The notes beneath the pieces are model-generated. The model saw only the letters and a list, made by a program, of their open reading frames with translations. It was not told the DNA's origin and ran no database searches. The position numbers and the translations under genes were made by a program. Source: Akkermansiaceae bacterium UBA4145 (lineage in GTDB: Bacteria; Verrucomicrobiota; Verrucomicrobiia; Verrucomicrobiales; Akkermansiaceae). Taken from it: a stretch of DNA of 30,011 nt. This document shows positions 1 through 7,503 of the stretch, one piece after another (the stretch's first letter is position 1; each line of letters starts with the position of its first letter). The stretch lies in assembly GCA_002380675.1 (NCBI GenBank), contig DFWB01000040.1, positions 1 to 30,011 on the forward strand, read 5' to 3'.

Positions 1-1
1 A

Positions 2-775
2 TCCGTGCCAACACCGACAGCTGTGCCTGTACCGGATACCGATACTCCGGACCAGTCGATTGAATTCGGGGATGGTGATGACTTCGGAGAAGGGTGGGGC
101 CAGGGCTCTGGGTCCGGTTTCGGTGGTGGGACCAGCTTCTTTGGAGTAACCTCCAAGGCTGAGCGGATCGCATATGTGATCGACTATTCCGCTTCCATGC
201 GTTCAGGGGGACGAGAGGATCTTATGCGGAAGGAATTGACAAAGTCGGTAGACGGGATTGCCCCTAAAACTAATTATGCCCTGATATTTTTTGCCGGCCC
301 TGCCTGGGTAGCGGGAGATGAAGTAGATTGGACCAAGGGAGAGGCTACGGTCATCGGGAAAGGACGCCGTAAGTATGAATGGGAATCTCCGGGAACGGCT
401 CATGAGTGGAGGCAGGTGGGAAAAAAGCAGCCGGTAGAATGGCTGAGTGCTACGCAGGGACAGCTTTCAAAGTCGCGTAAAACCATAAAGGAAACACGGC
501 TGGTCTGGGGAACGCGCTGGGACAATCCGCTGGAGATGGCACTCGATATGGAGCCGCCACCCCAGGTGATTTATTTCATGACCGACGGGTCAGCCAAGGG
601 CTCTGACAGGTGGGCGAGGGAGATCGGTGCTAAGGCGAAAAGCAAGGGTATCAAAATTAACTGCGTCGCCATGATGCAGCCCAAGGCTCATGCCTCCATG
701 GAGGATCTCGCTAAGAGAACCGATGGCCATTTTACTATCGTCATGCAGGGCGGGAAGCGAAAGAAGGTGCGCTAG
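2..775 (+). CDS. von Willebrand factor A domain protein, 5' end missing
   Basis: The reading frame is open from the left edge, so the true start probably lies upstream; the first start-like codon (GTG at 5) falls inside a Pro/Thr-rich linker and is unlikely to be genuine. The visible part is a Pro/Thr/Asp linker, a Gly-rich stretch, then a VWA domain. A MIDAS-type DxSxS motif is present (DYSAS, residues 60-64 counted from position 5), with a downstream TDGS that fits the last metal-coordinating Asp. VWA domains bind ligands or partner proteins through a divalent metal. The long low-complexity N-terminal linker suggests a membrane-anchored or periplasm-exposed protein whose anchor lies outside the window, but that is inference. 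The gene converges on ptsI and the two coding ends overlap by about 35 bp. The partner and process are unknown. Confidence 0.8.
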   Translation, partial: SVPTPTAVPVPDTDTPDQSIEFGDGDDFGEGWGQGSGSGFGGGTSFFGVTSKAERIAYVIDYSASMRSGGREDLMRKELTKSVDGIAPKTNYALIFFAGPAWVAGDEVDWTKGEATVIGKGRRKYEWESPGTAHEWRQVGKKQPVEWLSATQGQLSKSRKTIKETRLVWGTRWDNPLEMALDMEPPPQVIYFMTDGSAKGSDRWAREIGAKAKSKGIKINCVAMMQPKAHASMEDLAKRTDGHFTIVMQGGKRKKVR

Positions 776-2546
776 GCCCCCGGCTTTCCTCCTGCATCAG
801 ATCAGGGTAGATTCTGGCAGCAAATTCCCCGCAAAGATCCACAACATGCTGAGTCTCCGATGCGAGGAGGCATTTCTGGGCCAGTTCTGAGCACTCGGCC
901 AAATCGAGCATACGGACAGCCTGTTTGACGAGCGGAACCAGCGGCGCACCCACTGACAGTTCATCGATTCCAAGCCCTATGAGCAGAGGTAACAAGGTCA
1001 GGTCGCCAGCCATTTCTCCACAGACCCCGGTCCAGATCTTGTGTTGTGAAGCTCCCTCGACGACGTGTTTGATTAACCGGATAATGCCCGGGTGCGCGGA
1101 ACGGTAAAGTTTTGCTACCCGTGGATTTACGCGGTCAACCGCTACGGTGTATTGCACCAGGTCATTTGTGCCAATTGAAAGGAAATCAACTTCGGCGGCG
1201 ATTTCGGCGGCAACCATTGCGGCCGAAGGGACCTCAATCATTGCGCCAATCGCAATGTCCGGATTAAAGTCGACGCCTCGCTCCTTCAGCTCATCGATAC
1301 ACTCGGCTAGCAGGCTCTTCGCCTGGCGCACTTCGCCAACCCCTGAAATCAGGGGGAACATAACACCCACTCGCCCGGATGTTCCAGCGCGCAGGATGGC
1401 GCGTAACTGCTCTTTGAAGAGATCTTTCCGGTCGAGCGAAAACCGGATGCCTCGCCATCCGAGAAATGGGTTTGGCTCAGGTTCACTTAACGGTTCCCCG
1501 GGGACCTTGTCTCCGCCGGCATCGAGGGTTCGAAAAATCACCTCATTAGGTTCAATTCGTGCAGCTACTCTCGAGTAGAGCGCGGCCTGCTCCTCCTCGT
1601 CAGGACACTCCTCATGCTCGAGCAGGAAAAACTCTGTCCGGAAAAGACCTACGCCCTCTGCTCCGGATCGAGTCACCAAATCAACTTCATGCTCAAACTC
1701 AATGTTGGCTGAAAGCGTGATGGTATGCCCATCAACGGTTGAGGCTTCGAGGTCTCGTAACTTGTCCAGCTCCTTGCGCCGGCGCTGGTGTTGCTCTTGC
1801 AGCTCGCGGTATTTCGCAACGGTTTCCGGAGCAGGGTTGGAGATGAGTTTTCCCTCGTAACCGTCGAGAATGCAGGGGGCAAGAGCACGTAAATTAAATA
1901 CAGCATTTTTGAGGCCGACCACCGCTGGAATTCCCAGTGAACGAGCCAGAATTGCAGTGTGGGAGGTGAGACTACCTTGCTCAGTGGCAAAGCCAAGGAC
2001 CTGGTGCCGGTCCATCGCAGCAGTGGCTGAGGGAGTGAGATCATACGCGACGAGCAGGTGCTGATGGTCGGGCTCGTCTGGAGCAGGCTCCTCGTGCTCC
2101 GCATCGAAATTTCGGAGAACTCGCTGGCAGACGTCCTCGATATCCGTAGTTCGATCACGAAAAAATGGATCCGGAATACGACGCATTGACTCGAGCTGGT
2201 TCTGCATCACTGCGTAGAAGCAATACTCCGCATTCTGACCTCGTTCCTCAATCGCCTTGGGGACGCCGGTGAGTACCACTGGATCTTCCAGAACGAGCAT
2301 ATGGGCTTCAAAGATACGGCCCTCTTCATTACCCGAGAGGGACTCCATATGCTTCCGCAGCTCTTCAAGTTGCTTGCGAGTGCGAGCAAGTGCATCCTTG
2401 AATCGCTTTGTTTCCCGAGCTGTATTTGCAATCGGGTAGACCTCGGGAGCTGCAAATCCCCGCGCGATCACGTGAACGGGCCCGAAAACAATGCCGCGTG
2501 AGACAGGTGTCCCCACGTAGATCGTTTCCTTCGCTGCTCCGCTCAT
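741..2546 (-). CDS. ptsI: Phosphoenolpyruvate-protein phosphotransferase (PTS enzyme I)
   Basis: Enzyme I takes phosphate from PEP and passes it to HPr in the cytoplasm. From the ATG at 2546 the protein is 601 residues. The phospho-accepting His is H196 in the TSHTAI motif, the PEP-binding GLFRTEF motif follows in the C-terminal half, and the catalytic Cys is C509 in GVCGEMAGD. The His-Cys spacing of 313 equals that of the E. coli enzyme (H189, C502). An in-frame TTG at 2582, preceded by AAGG at good spacing, would add 12 residues and is a real alternative start. The C-terminus carries a short Ser/Pro tail beyond the usual family end. The gene lies downstream of ptsH on the same strand, and its 3' end overlaps the convergent VWA gene. 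No EII permease gene is visible, so a regulatory role is possible. Confidence 0.96.
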   Translation of the reverse strand: MSGAAKETIYVGTPVSRGIVFGPVHVIARGFAAPEVYPIANTARETKRFKDALARTRKQLEELRKHMESLSGNEEGRIFEAHMLVLEDPVVLTGVPKAIEERGQNAEYCFYAVMQNQLESMRRIPDPFFRDRTTDIEDVCQRVLRNFDAEHEEPAPDEPDHQHLLVAYDLTPSATAAMDRHQVLGFATEQGSLTSHTAILARSLGIPAVVGLKNAVFNLRALAPCILDGYEGKLISNPAPETVAKYRELQEQHQRRRKELDKLRDLEASTVDGHTITLSANIEFEHEVDLVTRSGAEGVGLFRTEFFLLEHEECPDEEEQAALYSRVAARIEPNEVIFRTLDAGGDKVPGEPLSEPEPNPFLGWRGIRFSLDRKDLFKEQLRAILRAGTSGRVGVMFPLISGVGEVRQAKSLLAECIDELKERGVDFNPDIAIGAMIEVPSAAMVAAEIAAEVDFLSIGTNDLVQYTVAVDRVNPRVAKLYRSAHPGIIRLIKHVVEGASQHKIWTGVCGEMAGDLTLLPLLIGLGIDELSVGAPLVPLVKQAVRMLDLAECSELAQKCLLASETQHVVDLCGEFAARIYPDLMQEESRGPSAPSFASRPA

Positions 2547-2620
2547 CGGCCTTAGTTTGGCCAGAGCGTTGGAGGTGGTCAATGCCTCGCCTTAAGTTGA
2601 TTGCATTCAGGATAAAACCT

Positions 2621-2887
2621 TCAGGCTTCTCCAAAATTACGAACAACTAAATCTTCCAGCGATTGCAAGGCCTCTTCGGCATCTGGCCCTTCCGCAATAA
2701 GTTTGAGGACTGATCCGTGCCCTGCCGCCAGCATCATCAAACCCATTATGCTCTTCCCGTTGATCTCCTCTCCATCCTTTTCCACACGTATCTCAGCTTC
2801 GAACTGACTGGCAGTTTTGACGAATTGAGCTGCTGGTCGGGCGTGAATTCCGAGTTTATTGGAAACTGTTACTTCTTTACTCACCAT
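2621..2887 (-). CDS. ptsH: Phosphocarrier protein HPr
   Basis: This 88-residue protein is the small phosphocarrier that receives phosphate from enzyme I. The active-site His15 lies in GIHARPAAQF. Ser46 lies in NGKSIMGLMML, the site phosphorylated by HPr kinase. Both sites are intact, so the protein should serve both PEP-dependent transfer at His and ATP-dependent regulation at Ser. It is flanked by hprK upstream and ptsI downstream (38 to 74 bp, depending on the ptsI start), giving a complete EI/HPr/HPr-kinase set. No clear Shine-Dalgarno sequence precedes the ATG. Whether it feeds sugar permeases encoded elsewhere or acts only as a regulator cannot be decided from this window. Confidence 0.97.
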   Translation of the reverse strand: MVSKEVTVSNKLGIHARPAAQFVKTASQFEAEIRVEKDGEEINGKSIMGLMMLAAGHGSVLKLIAEGPDAEEALQSLEDLVVRNFGEA

Positions 2888-2978
2888 GGGAAAACGTCCG
2901 TAGGGGCAGTGTAGGAGGCCTAGTGGCGTGGTGGGAAGGTAAATTTCCCGCGTAGTATGAAGTCCTCCTTGATTGATT

Positions 2979-2991
2979 CGCTCAGTGAGCG
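2979..2991. repeat. 13-bp palindrome between hprK and ptsH
   Basis: CGCTCAGTGAGCG is symmetric except for the central base (6-bp arms). It lies in the 150-bp gap between the hprK stop and the ptsH start, about 92 bp upstream of ptsH. It could be an operator or part of a transcript hairpin. There is no T-run, so it is not a typical terminator. One short palindrome can occur by chance. Confidence 0.4.
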
Positions 2992-3037
2992 TGCTGACAC
3001 AGAGCCGAGGAGTAAATGTATGACCGCCGGTGTCGCG

Positions 3038-4003
3038 TTAGATCACAGGGTCATTTCCCTGCATTTTGGCCAGTAGTCGCTGATTGAATTCATCGGCCAT
3101 GTCGTAGCCAAGGCGGCGTAACTGCAGGTCGAGGGCTGCGACCGCGACAAGCCGGGCAGTATCTCTGCCGGCTGCGACGGGAATTTCAACATGGGGAACG
3201 GATTGCCCGAGAATCTCGTGACCTTCACGGTGCAGTCCGACCCGGTCCACCTTGTTCAGATCGCTTTCTCCCTTGAGGGTGACAACAAGATCGAGGCGTT
3301 TTTCGGGGCGAATGGCGGAAAGTCCAAAAAGGTTGGCAGCATTGATAATGCCGATACCACGCATCTCAAGGTATCCTCTCGCTAAATCGGGGCAGGAAGC
3401 AATGAGCTCGTCGCCATGACGCTGAAACCGCACCATATCATCAGCTACGAGAGCGCCTCCGCGTTCGAGAAGTCCTATCGCAGTTTCACTCTTACCAGAA
3501 CCACTGCTTCCAATAATCAGGATGCCAACTCCACGGTAGTCGACCATACAGCCATGCATGGAGATTGATTCAGAAAACTCCTGCTCAAGAAGGATAGAGG
3601 CCATGTTCAGGAACTGCATGGTCACCATTGGTGTCCGGAAAATTGTGAGTTCGTATTCCGCGGCGATGGCCAGAAGGTCATCGGGTAGGAGATGATTTCT
3701 CGAAGTAACAATGCATGGAATTCGCTTTTCACAAAGTTGACGAAAGCGTTTGGAGCGCACGTCGGGAGCCAGTTTCTTAAGATATGAGACCTCTGAGTTG
3801 CCGACTACCTGGATTCGTTTGTTGGCGAAATATGTGAAGAACCCAGCAAGGGCCAGTCCCGGACGGTTGGGAGCCGGTTCGCGGATGGCTCTTTCGAATC
3901 CTGTTTCCGATTCACCTACCAAGCCGAGCTTGAGGGCCTCGTGGTGCCGCTCATAAAAACGCCTAACGCTGATAGAGGTGATCTTTTTCACCCGGGATGC
4001 CAT
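3038..4003 (-). CDS. hprK: HPr kinase/phosphorylase
   Basis: HprK is a bifunctional enzyme that phosphorylates HPr on Ser46 using ATP or pyrophosphate and also removes that phosphate. At 321 residues it matches the family's usual length. The Walker A loop GSSGSGKS is at residues 165-172, a conserved His (H150) precedes it, the acidic pair D188-D189 follows, and the family signature EMRGIGIINAANLFG is at about 213-227. The N-terminal domain (about 1-135) fits the HprK N-domain. The start is the ATG at 4003; a GGAGG lies 15 nt upstream, farther than is usual. It follows lptB after a 303-bp gap and precedes ptsH by 150 bp. This linkage of LPS transport to HPr kinase resembles proteobacterial arrangements but lacks rpoN and hpf. 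Confidence 0.96.
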   Translation of the reverse strand: MASRVKKITSISVRRFYERHHEALKLGLVGESETGFERAIREPAPNRPGLALAGFFTYFANKRIQVVGNSEVSYLKKLAPDVRSKRFRQLCEKRIPCIVTSRNHLLPDDLLAIAAEYELTIFRTPMVTMQFLNMASILLEQEFSESISMHGCMVDYRGVGILIIGSSGSGKSETAIGLLERGGALVADDMVRFQRHGDELIASCPDLARGYLEMRGIGIINAANLFGLSAIRPEKRLDLVVTLKGESDLNKVDRVGLHREGHEILGQSVPHVEIPVAAGRDTARLVAVAALDLQLRRLGYDMADEFNQRLLAKMQGNDPVI

Positions 4004-4306
4004 ACCGACAGGCTAATGCCTCCAGCAGAATTCTAAATCTCATTTTTAAAAATCAGGAGGGAGCTCACGGTTTCCCTCTTTAAATAGCAATGTGGAGAGG
4101 ACTGAGCCCGCTAATGGGGGAGGGGGGAATCCTGCATCTGATCGCTCAGGGTAGTTCACAAAACGCTATTTGGACTGCTTCTCACTTCCGTGTGAATGCG
4201 TTCGCAGAGGAAGCCATTCAGAGCTTTGCGTCCCCATCGCAGTTCTGGACTGGCCTGAATCCTTCTGCTCTCCCCTTCTGCCTTGATTCCGAGATTTTGC
4301 GGAGTC
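4004..4306. other. 303-bp gap between lptB and hprK
   Basis: No convincing gene is visible here on either strand; the longest minus-strand ATG frame confined to the gap that I could read is about 23 codons. The part nearest hprK is AT-rich and contains the perfect 12-bp palindrome ATTTTTAAAAAT at 4042-4053. On the minus strand TAGAAT (positions 4035-4030), a 5/6 match to a -10 box, lies about 27 bp upstream of the hprK ATG; no good -35 is visible. The gap may therefore hold a separate hprK promoter. In many Proteobacteria this slot, downstream of lptB, holds rpoN and hpf; I see no remnant of either. Confidence 0.5.
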
Positions 4307-5089
4307 CTACATGGAAAAGTTTTCACCGAGGTAATGACGCCGGGCAACAGGGTCATCAGCGAGTTTTTCGGAAGCGCCCTCAAGGACGACACGCCCCTCC
4401 AGGAGGAGATAAGCTCGATCTACGATCTGAAGGGTCTCCCGGACGTTATGATCGGTAATCAGCAGGGAAATGCCGTAATCACTGCGCAGCTTCTGGATGA
4501 TTTCTTGGATGTCGAGAACCGCTATGGGGTCGACACCACTGAACGGTTCGTCCAGCATCAAGAGGCTGGGATCCGTGCAGAGGGACCGCGCTATGGAGAG
4601 GCGCCTTTTTTCGCCACCGGAGAGAGTAAGAGCGGAGGCGCTACGGACTTCTGTAATGCCGAACTGCTCGAGTAGTTCCTCGCAGCGCTCCCGGCGCTCT
4701 TTCCGGCTGAGCTCGCGTCTGGTCTCGAGAACAGCAAGGAGGTTCTGTTCTACGCTGAGCTTTCGAAATATAGATTCCTCCTGAGGAAGATAACCGAGTC
4801 CGTGGCGGGCACGCTTATGCATTGGCATTCGTGTCACATTACGATCTCCCATTCGAACCTGGCCGGCATCCGGAGGGACGAGGCCGGCGATCATGTAGAA
4901 TGTGGTAGTCTTGCCGGCGCCGTTCGGGCCAAGGAGACCAACTACCTCGCCAGGTGAAACAGTGAGGCTGACACTCTCCACCACGGGGCGGCCACTGTAG
5001 ACTTTACGGAGGCCTTCAGCTTGCAGAACGGGGTTGCCTGTTTCAGGGGATTCAGGCGTCACCTTAGTATGGTTGGATTCATGTTCCAC
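4307..5089 (-). CDS. lptB: LPS export ABC transporter ATP-binding protein LptB
   Basis: LptB is the cytoplasmic ATPase that powers extraction of lipopolysaccharide from the inner membrane with LptF, LptG and LptC. The protein is 260 residues, slightly longer than the usual 240 because of a polar N-terminal extension of about 20 residues. Walker A GPNGAGKTT is at 54-62, the Q-loop Gln at about 103 in LPQEES, the signature LSGGE at 156-160, Walker B LLMLDEP at about 176-182, and the switch His is in TDHNVRE. The sequence GYLPQEESIFRKLSVEQNL is typical of LptB rather than other ABC ATPases. It starts 11 bp after the OstA-like gene, so the two are very likely co-transcribed. LptF and LptG are not in this window. 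Confidence 0.95.
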   Translation of the reverse strand: MEHESNHTKVTPESPETGNPVLQAEGLRKVYSGRPVVESVSLTVSPGEVVGLLGPNGAGKTTTFYMIAGLVPPDAGQVRMGDRNVTRMPMHKRARHGLGYLPQEESIFRKLSVEQNLLAVLETRRELSRKERRERCEELLEQFGITEVRSASALTLSGGEKRRLSIARSLCTDPSLLMLDEPFSGVDPIAVLDIQEIIQKLRSDYGISLLITDHNVRETLQIVDRAYLLLEGRVVLEGASEKLADDPVARRHYLGENFSM

Positions 5090-5100
5090 GTCGCGTCGGA

Positions 5101-7503
5101 TTATCGATCATCTGCTCGCTGGCGGAGTTTCTCAAATTTTTTATCCTGAAGATCAAAGAATTGTTCCCATGCTCCGCGGGAGAGTTCAAAGCTCCCATTA
5201 GGATAGAAGAGAATGTAGAGGCCATCTTCCTGTGCTTCGAAATAGCTCTTTCCCTGACGAATGGCCGGCCGTCCACCGCGGAGCGCGAGAGTTCCGCTGG
5301 ATGCCTCGTAGGTTACGGCCGCAGATCTTGCGACCACTGGTTGGGCACCAATCTCAGGGATCCGTGATATTATGACATTTCCGAGTGCAACAATCTTGTC
5401 AACTTCCGAGAAGGCTTCGGGGCCTTCAGGGGATCTGCCATTAGTCCCGTCTCGCTGGCTCAGAGTGATGCGCATGCTCTTATCACAACGGAGACGAAAT
5501 CGAGGTTCCACCGCGACAATTTCACCCAAGTACATAATTTGTCCCTTGATTGCATCGAAGGAGATTCCTCCCTCGCATGTTATGGTCATATATTCCGCCT
5601 CTTCTTCCTTTCCATCCGATTTTGAGAGGTTTCCAGTTGTTGTCCATGGTCCCGGCTCTGCGAAGAGGCTGCCGTTTTGGTAAATACGCATGTAGAGGTC
5701 TGGCGTGCCGGCGCGCAGGGAGTTATCGCCAATTCCGAGGAAAGGAGCCCCCCCCTTCAGAAGAATATTGGCTCCCTTTACATCAACAATGATGTGTTCG
5801 GCTGTTGCCGTAACAGGATCGCCTCCTTCTACTGGGTCCTGCTGAACCAATCGAACTGTGCCGCTCGCGACAATATATTCAATGTCCGAGAAGGCCTCCG
5901 CGCCAGAGGTTTTCCCTGGTTTTTTCTTGAGGAAGACCTTCATCTCATCCTCGGCCTCAACGCGGAATTTTGGATGAACAACCTGAATATCCTTCAGGTA
6001 GACAATCTCACCTTCACTTGCGTCAAGGTAGAGGCCGCCATGACAGGAGACTGTCACTAAGGTTTCAGAGTTGTTTCCTCCTGAAGAGGCATTGCCAGTG
6101 GAAGAGGAGATGTTTTCTGGAGGCGTGCTATCTTGAGCAAGGTTGCCAATTGTTGTCCATGGCCCCTCCTCCGCATAGATGTCTCCGTTTTCGTAGATCC
6201 TGAGATAGAGGTCTGGGTCCTTCGCGGTAAGCGAGTCCAACCCCCGTTTTATAGAGGGAGTTCCTCCCTGAAGAACGATATCCCCGGTGCGTCGATCAAT
6301 CACGACAGTTTCTCCGGTAGCCACCAGTGGAGAGTTTATCCCGGAAGGATCATTGAGTTCTAACCGGACTCCGCCTGAAACCACAAAGAGATATGGATCT
6401 ACGAGTTCGGAAAAGGTTTTTGTCGGCACTTCGCCTCGGCCTCGTTCCGGGTCTATCTCACCTGCGGCAGGTTGTTGATTCGCTTCCTTGATGGCCTTAG
6501 TGAGCTCCTGGGGAGGAAAGAAGACCTTGAGGTGTCCTCCTCCTGAAAGGGTAAAGCGTGGGTCATGGATCTGGATATTGCGAAGATAGGAGATGTGACC
6601 TCGCTGCGGATTGAGGAAGATGCCGCCTTCCGCAGTGATCATGAGTTCTCCATGCTTTAATTCTGGAAGGAGCGGCTCAGGTGGAGAATTTGGCGCTCCT
6701 CCAAGGAGCCTTGCCTCAGGAATCTCGACGGTGTTGGAAAAGCTACGCAGGTCGGTGTCAGCTCGACCAATGAACTGGCGACTTTGTGTCATAAAGTTTC
6801 GTGTTGGAGCACGGTTGGCTATGACGGACTTTGTCCGTGACTCCAGAAGGCTGTCGATAATGCGGCGCTCTCTCCCGGTGAGGCCTTCGGGTCCAGTGAA
6901 GGCGGTTGCGAGTGCGCTGAGTTCGGCCGGTGAGGAGCGTTCGGAAGAATCCGCTTCGTGTTCCCGATCGGGCCGCTCTGTCTGCTTCAGGCTTTCCGAG
7001 GTGAGTCGGGTTAATGCGGGTCCGCGGATAAAGCCGGAACGGGACTCAAGATGGAATACCCCACCTGTGCCCAAGCCTTTCAATTTTTCAGTGTCGAGGT
7101 TGACCGCCTGATGCGCCTTAAGCACTCCGGTTGTAAGCGAAAAGTCCGCGGATTTCATTTTCATCCGTAGCAGAATGGAGTCATCCTGGAAGTAGCGAAG
7201 CGTGATGTTTTCCGCGACCAAATCCCGCTTGGTGATAACCTTGAGAAAGCTGGACTGAAGAAGGGCCATCCGCTCGAGCCTCTTATCAAAGATTGGAATG
7301 CGGACTTCCCGCAGCATGCTTCCAGCGGGAAGGTTGTTCATCATGGGGCCAAGCTTCTCATAGGGAAGCTCCTGGGTTTTGGCTCCGAGAACTCCTTGGG
7401 CAGAGGCATGATTGATGCCGACTCCCAGTAAAACGGCTGCCAGAAAAAGAAAAGGGGAACGCGTGAACCCCCGATTATGGCCCGCCTTTGCTAGTCTTCT
7501 CAT
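5101..7503 (-). CDS. Large OstA/LptA-like periplasmic protein with three tandem repeats
   Basis: This 800-residue protein has a cleavable-looking signal peptide (hydrophobic residues about 17-33, site after ASA at about 35). Residues 63-165 look like a divergent LptC/LptA-type beta domain (KRDLVAENITLRYFQDD). A polar Ser/Glu/Arg-rich linker of about 100 residues follows. Three related units occupy about 287-454, 483-626 and 638-790. Each runs from 'T.xGGixxd...G.I.YL..I...pRF' through 'vaxGxVrl' and 'GG.P.i' to 'dLY.riY.NGs...e.GpWtt.gnL'. The pattern is that of OstA-like beta-jellyroll proteins that carry LPS across the periplasm, and the kdsA (upstream, ATGA overlap) and lptB (downstream, 11 bp) neighbours support that role. 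LptA is normally about 180 residues, so this looks like a multi-unit bridge built into one chain. The exact LptA/LptC equivalence is inference. Confidence 0.8.
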   Translation of the reverse strand: MRRLAKAGHNRGFTRSPFLFLAAVLLGVGINHASAQGVLGAKTQELPYEKLGPMMNNLPAGSMLREVRIPIFDKRLERMALLQSSFLKVITKRDLVAENITLRYFQDDSILLRMKMKSADFSLTTGVLKAHQAVNLDTEKLKGLGTGGVFHLESRSGFIRGPALTRLTSESLKQTERPDREHEADSSERSSPAELSALATAFTGPEGLTGRERRIIDSLLESRTKSVIANRAPTRNFMTQSRQFIGRADTDLRSFSNTVEIPEARLLGGAPNSPPEPLLPELKHGELMITAEGGIFLNPQRGHISYLRNIQIHDPRFTLSGGGHLKVFFPPQELTKAIKEANQQPAAGEIDPERGRGEVPTKTFSELVDPYLFVVSGGVRLELNDPSGINSPLVATGETVVIDRRTGDIVLQGGTPSIKRGLDSLTAKDPDLYLRIYENGDIYAEEGPWTTIGNLAQDSTPPENISSSTGNASSGGNNSETLVTVSCHGGLYLDASEGEIVYLKDIQVVHPKFRVEAEDEMKVFLKKKPGKTSGAEAFSDIEYIVASGTVRLVQQDPVEGGDPVTATAEHIIVDVKGANILLKGGAPFLGIGDNSLRAGTPDLYMRIYQNGSLFAEPGPWTTTGNLSKSDGKEEEAEYMTITCEGGISFDAIKGQIMYLGEIVAVEPRFRLRCDKSMRITLSQRDGTNGRSPEGPEAFSEVDKIVALGNVIISRIPEIGAQPVVARSAAVTYEASSGTLALRGGRPAIRQGKSYFEAQEDGLYILFYPNGSFELSRGAWEQFFDLQDKKFEKLRQRADDR

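Noticed and set aside
1147..1578. 143-codon plus-strand frame inside ptsI
   Set aside because: It is antisense to conserved catalytic regions of enzyme I and its Ser/Arg/Pro-rich composition is typical of a shadow frame.
4156..4392. 78-codon minus-strand frame spanning the lptB end and the following gap
   Set aside because: It begins inside lptB in another frame, has no domain-like pattern and does not resemble rpoN, hpf or ptsN, which might be expected in this position.
6611..7111. 166-codon plus-strand frame inside the OstA-like gene
   Set aside because: Antisense to a gene with clear domain structure, operon position and signal peptide; composition is Arg/Ser-rich shadow type.
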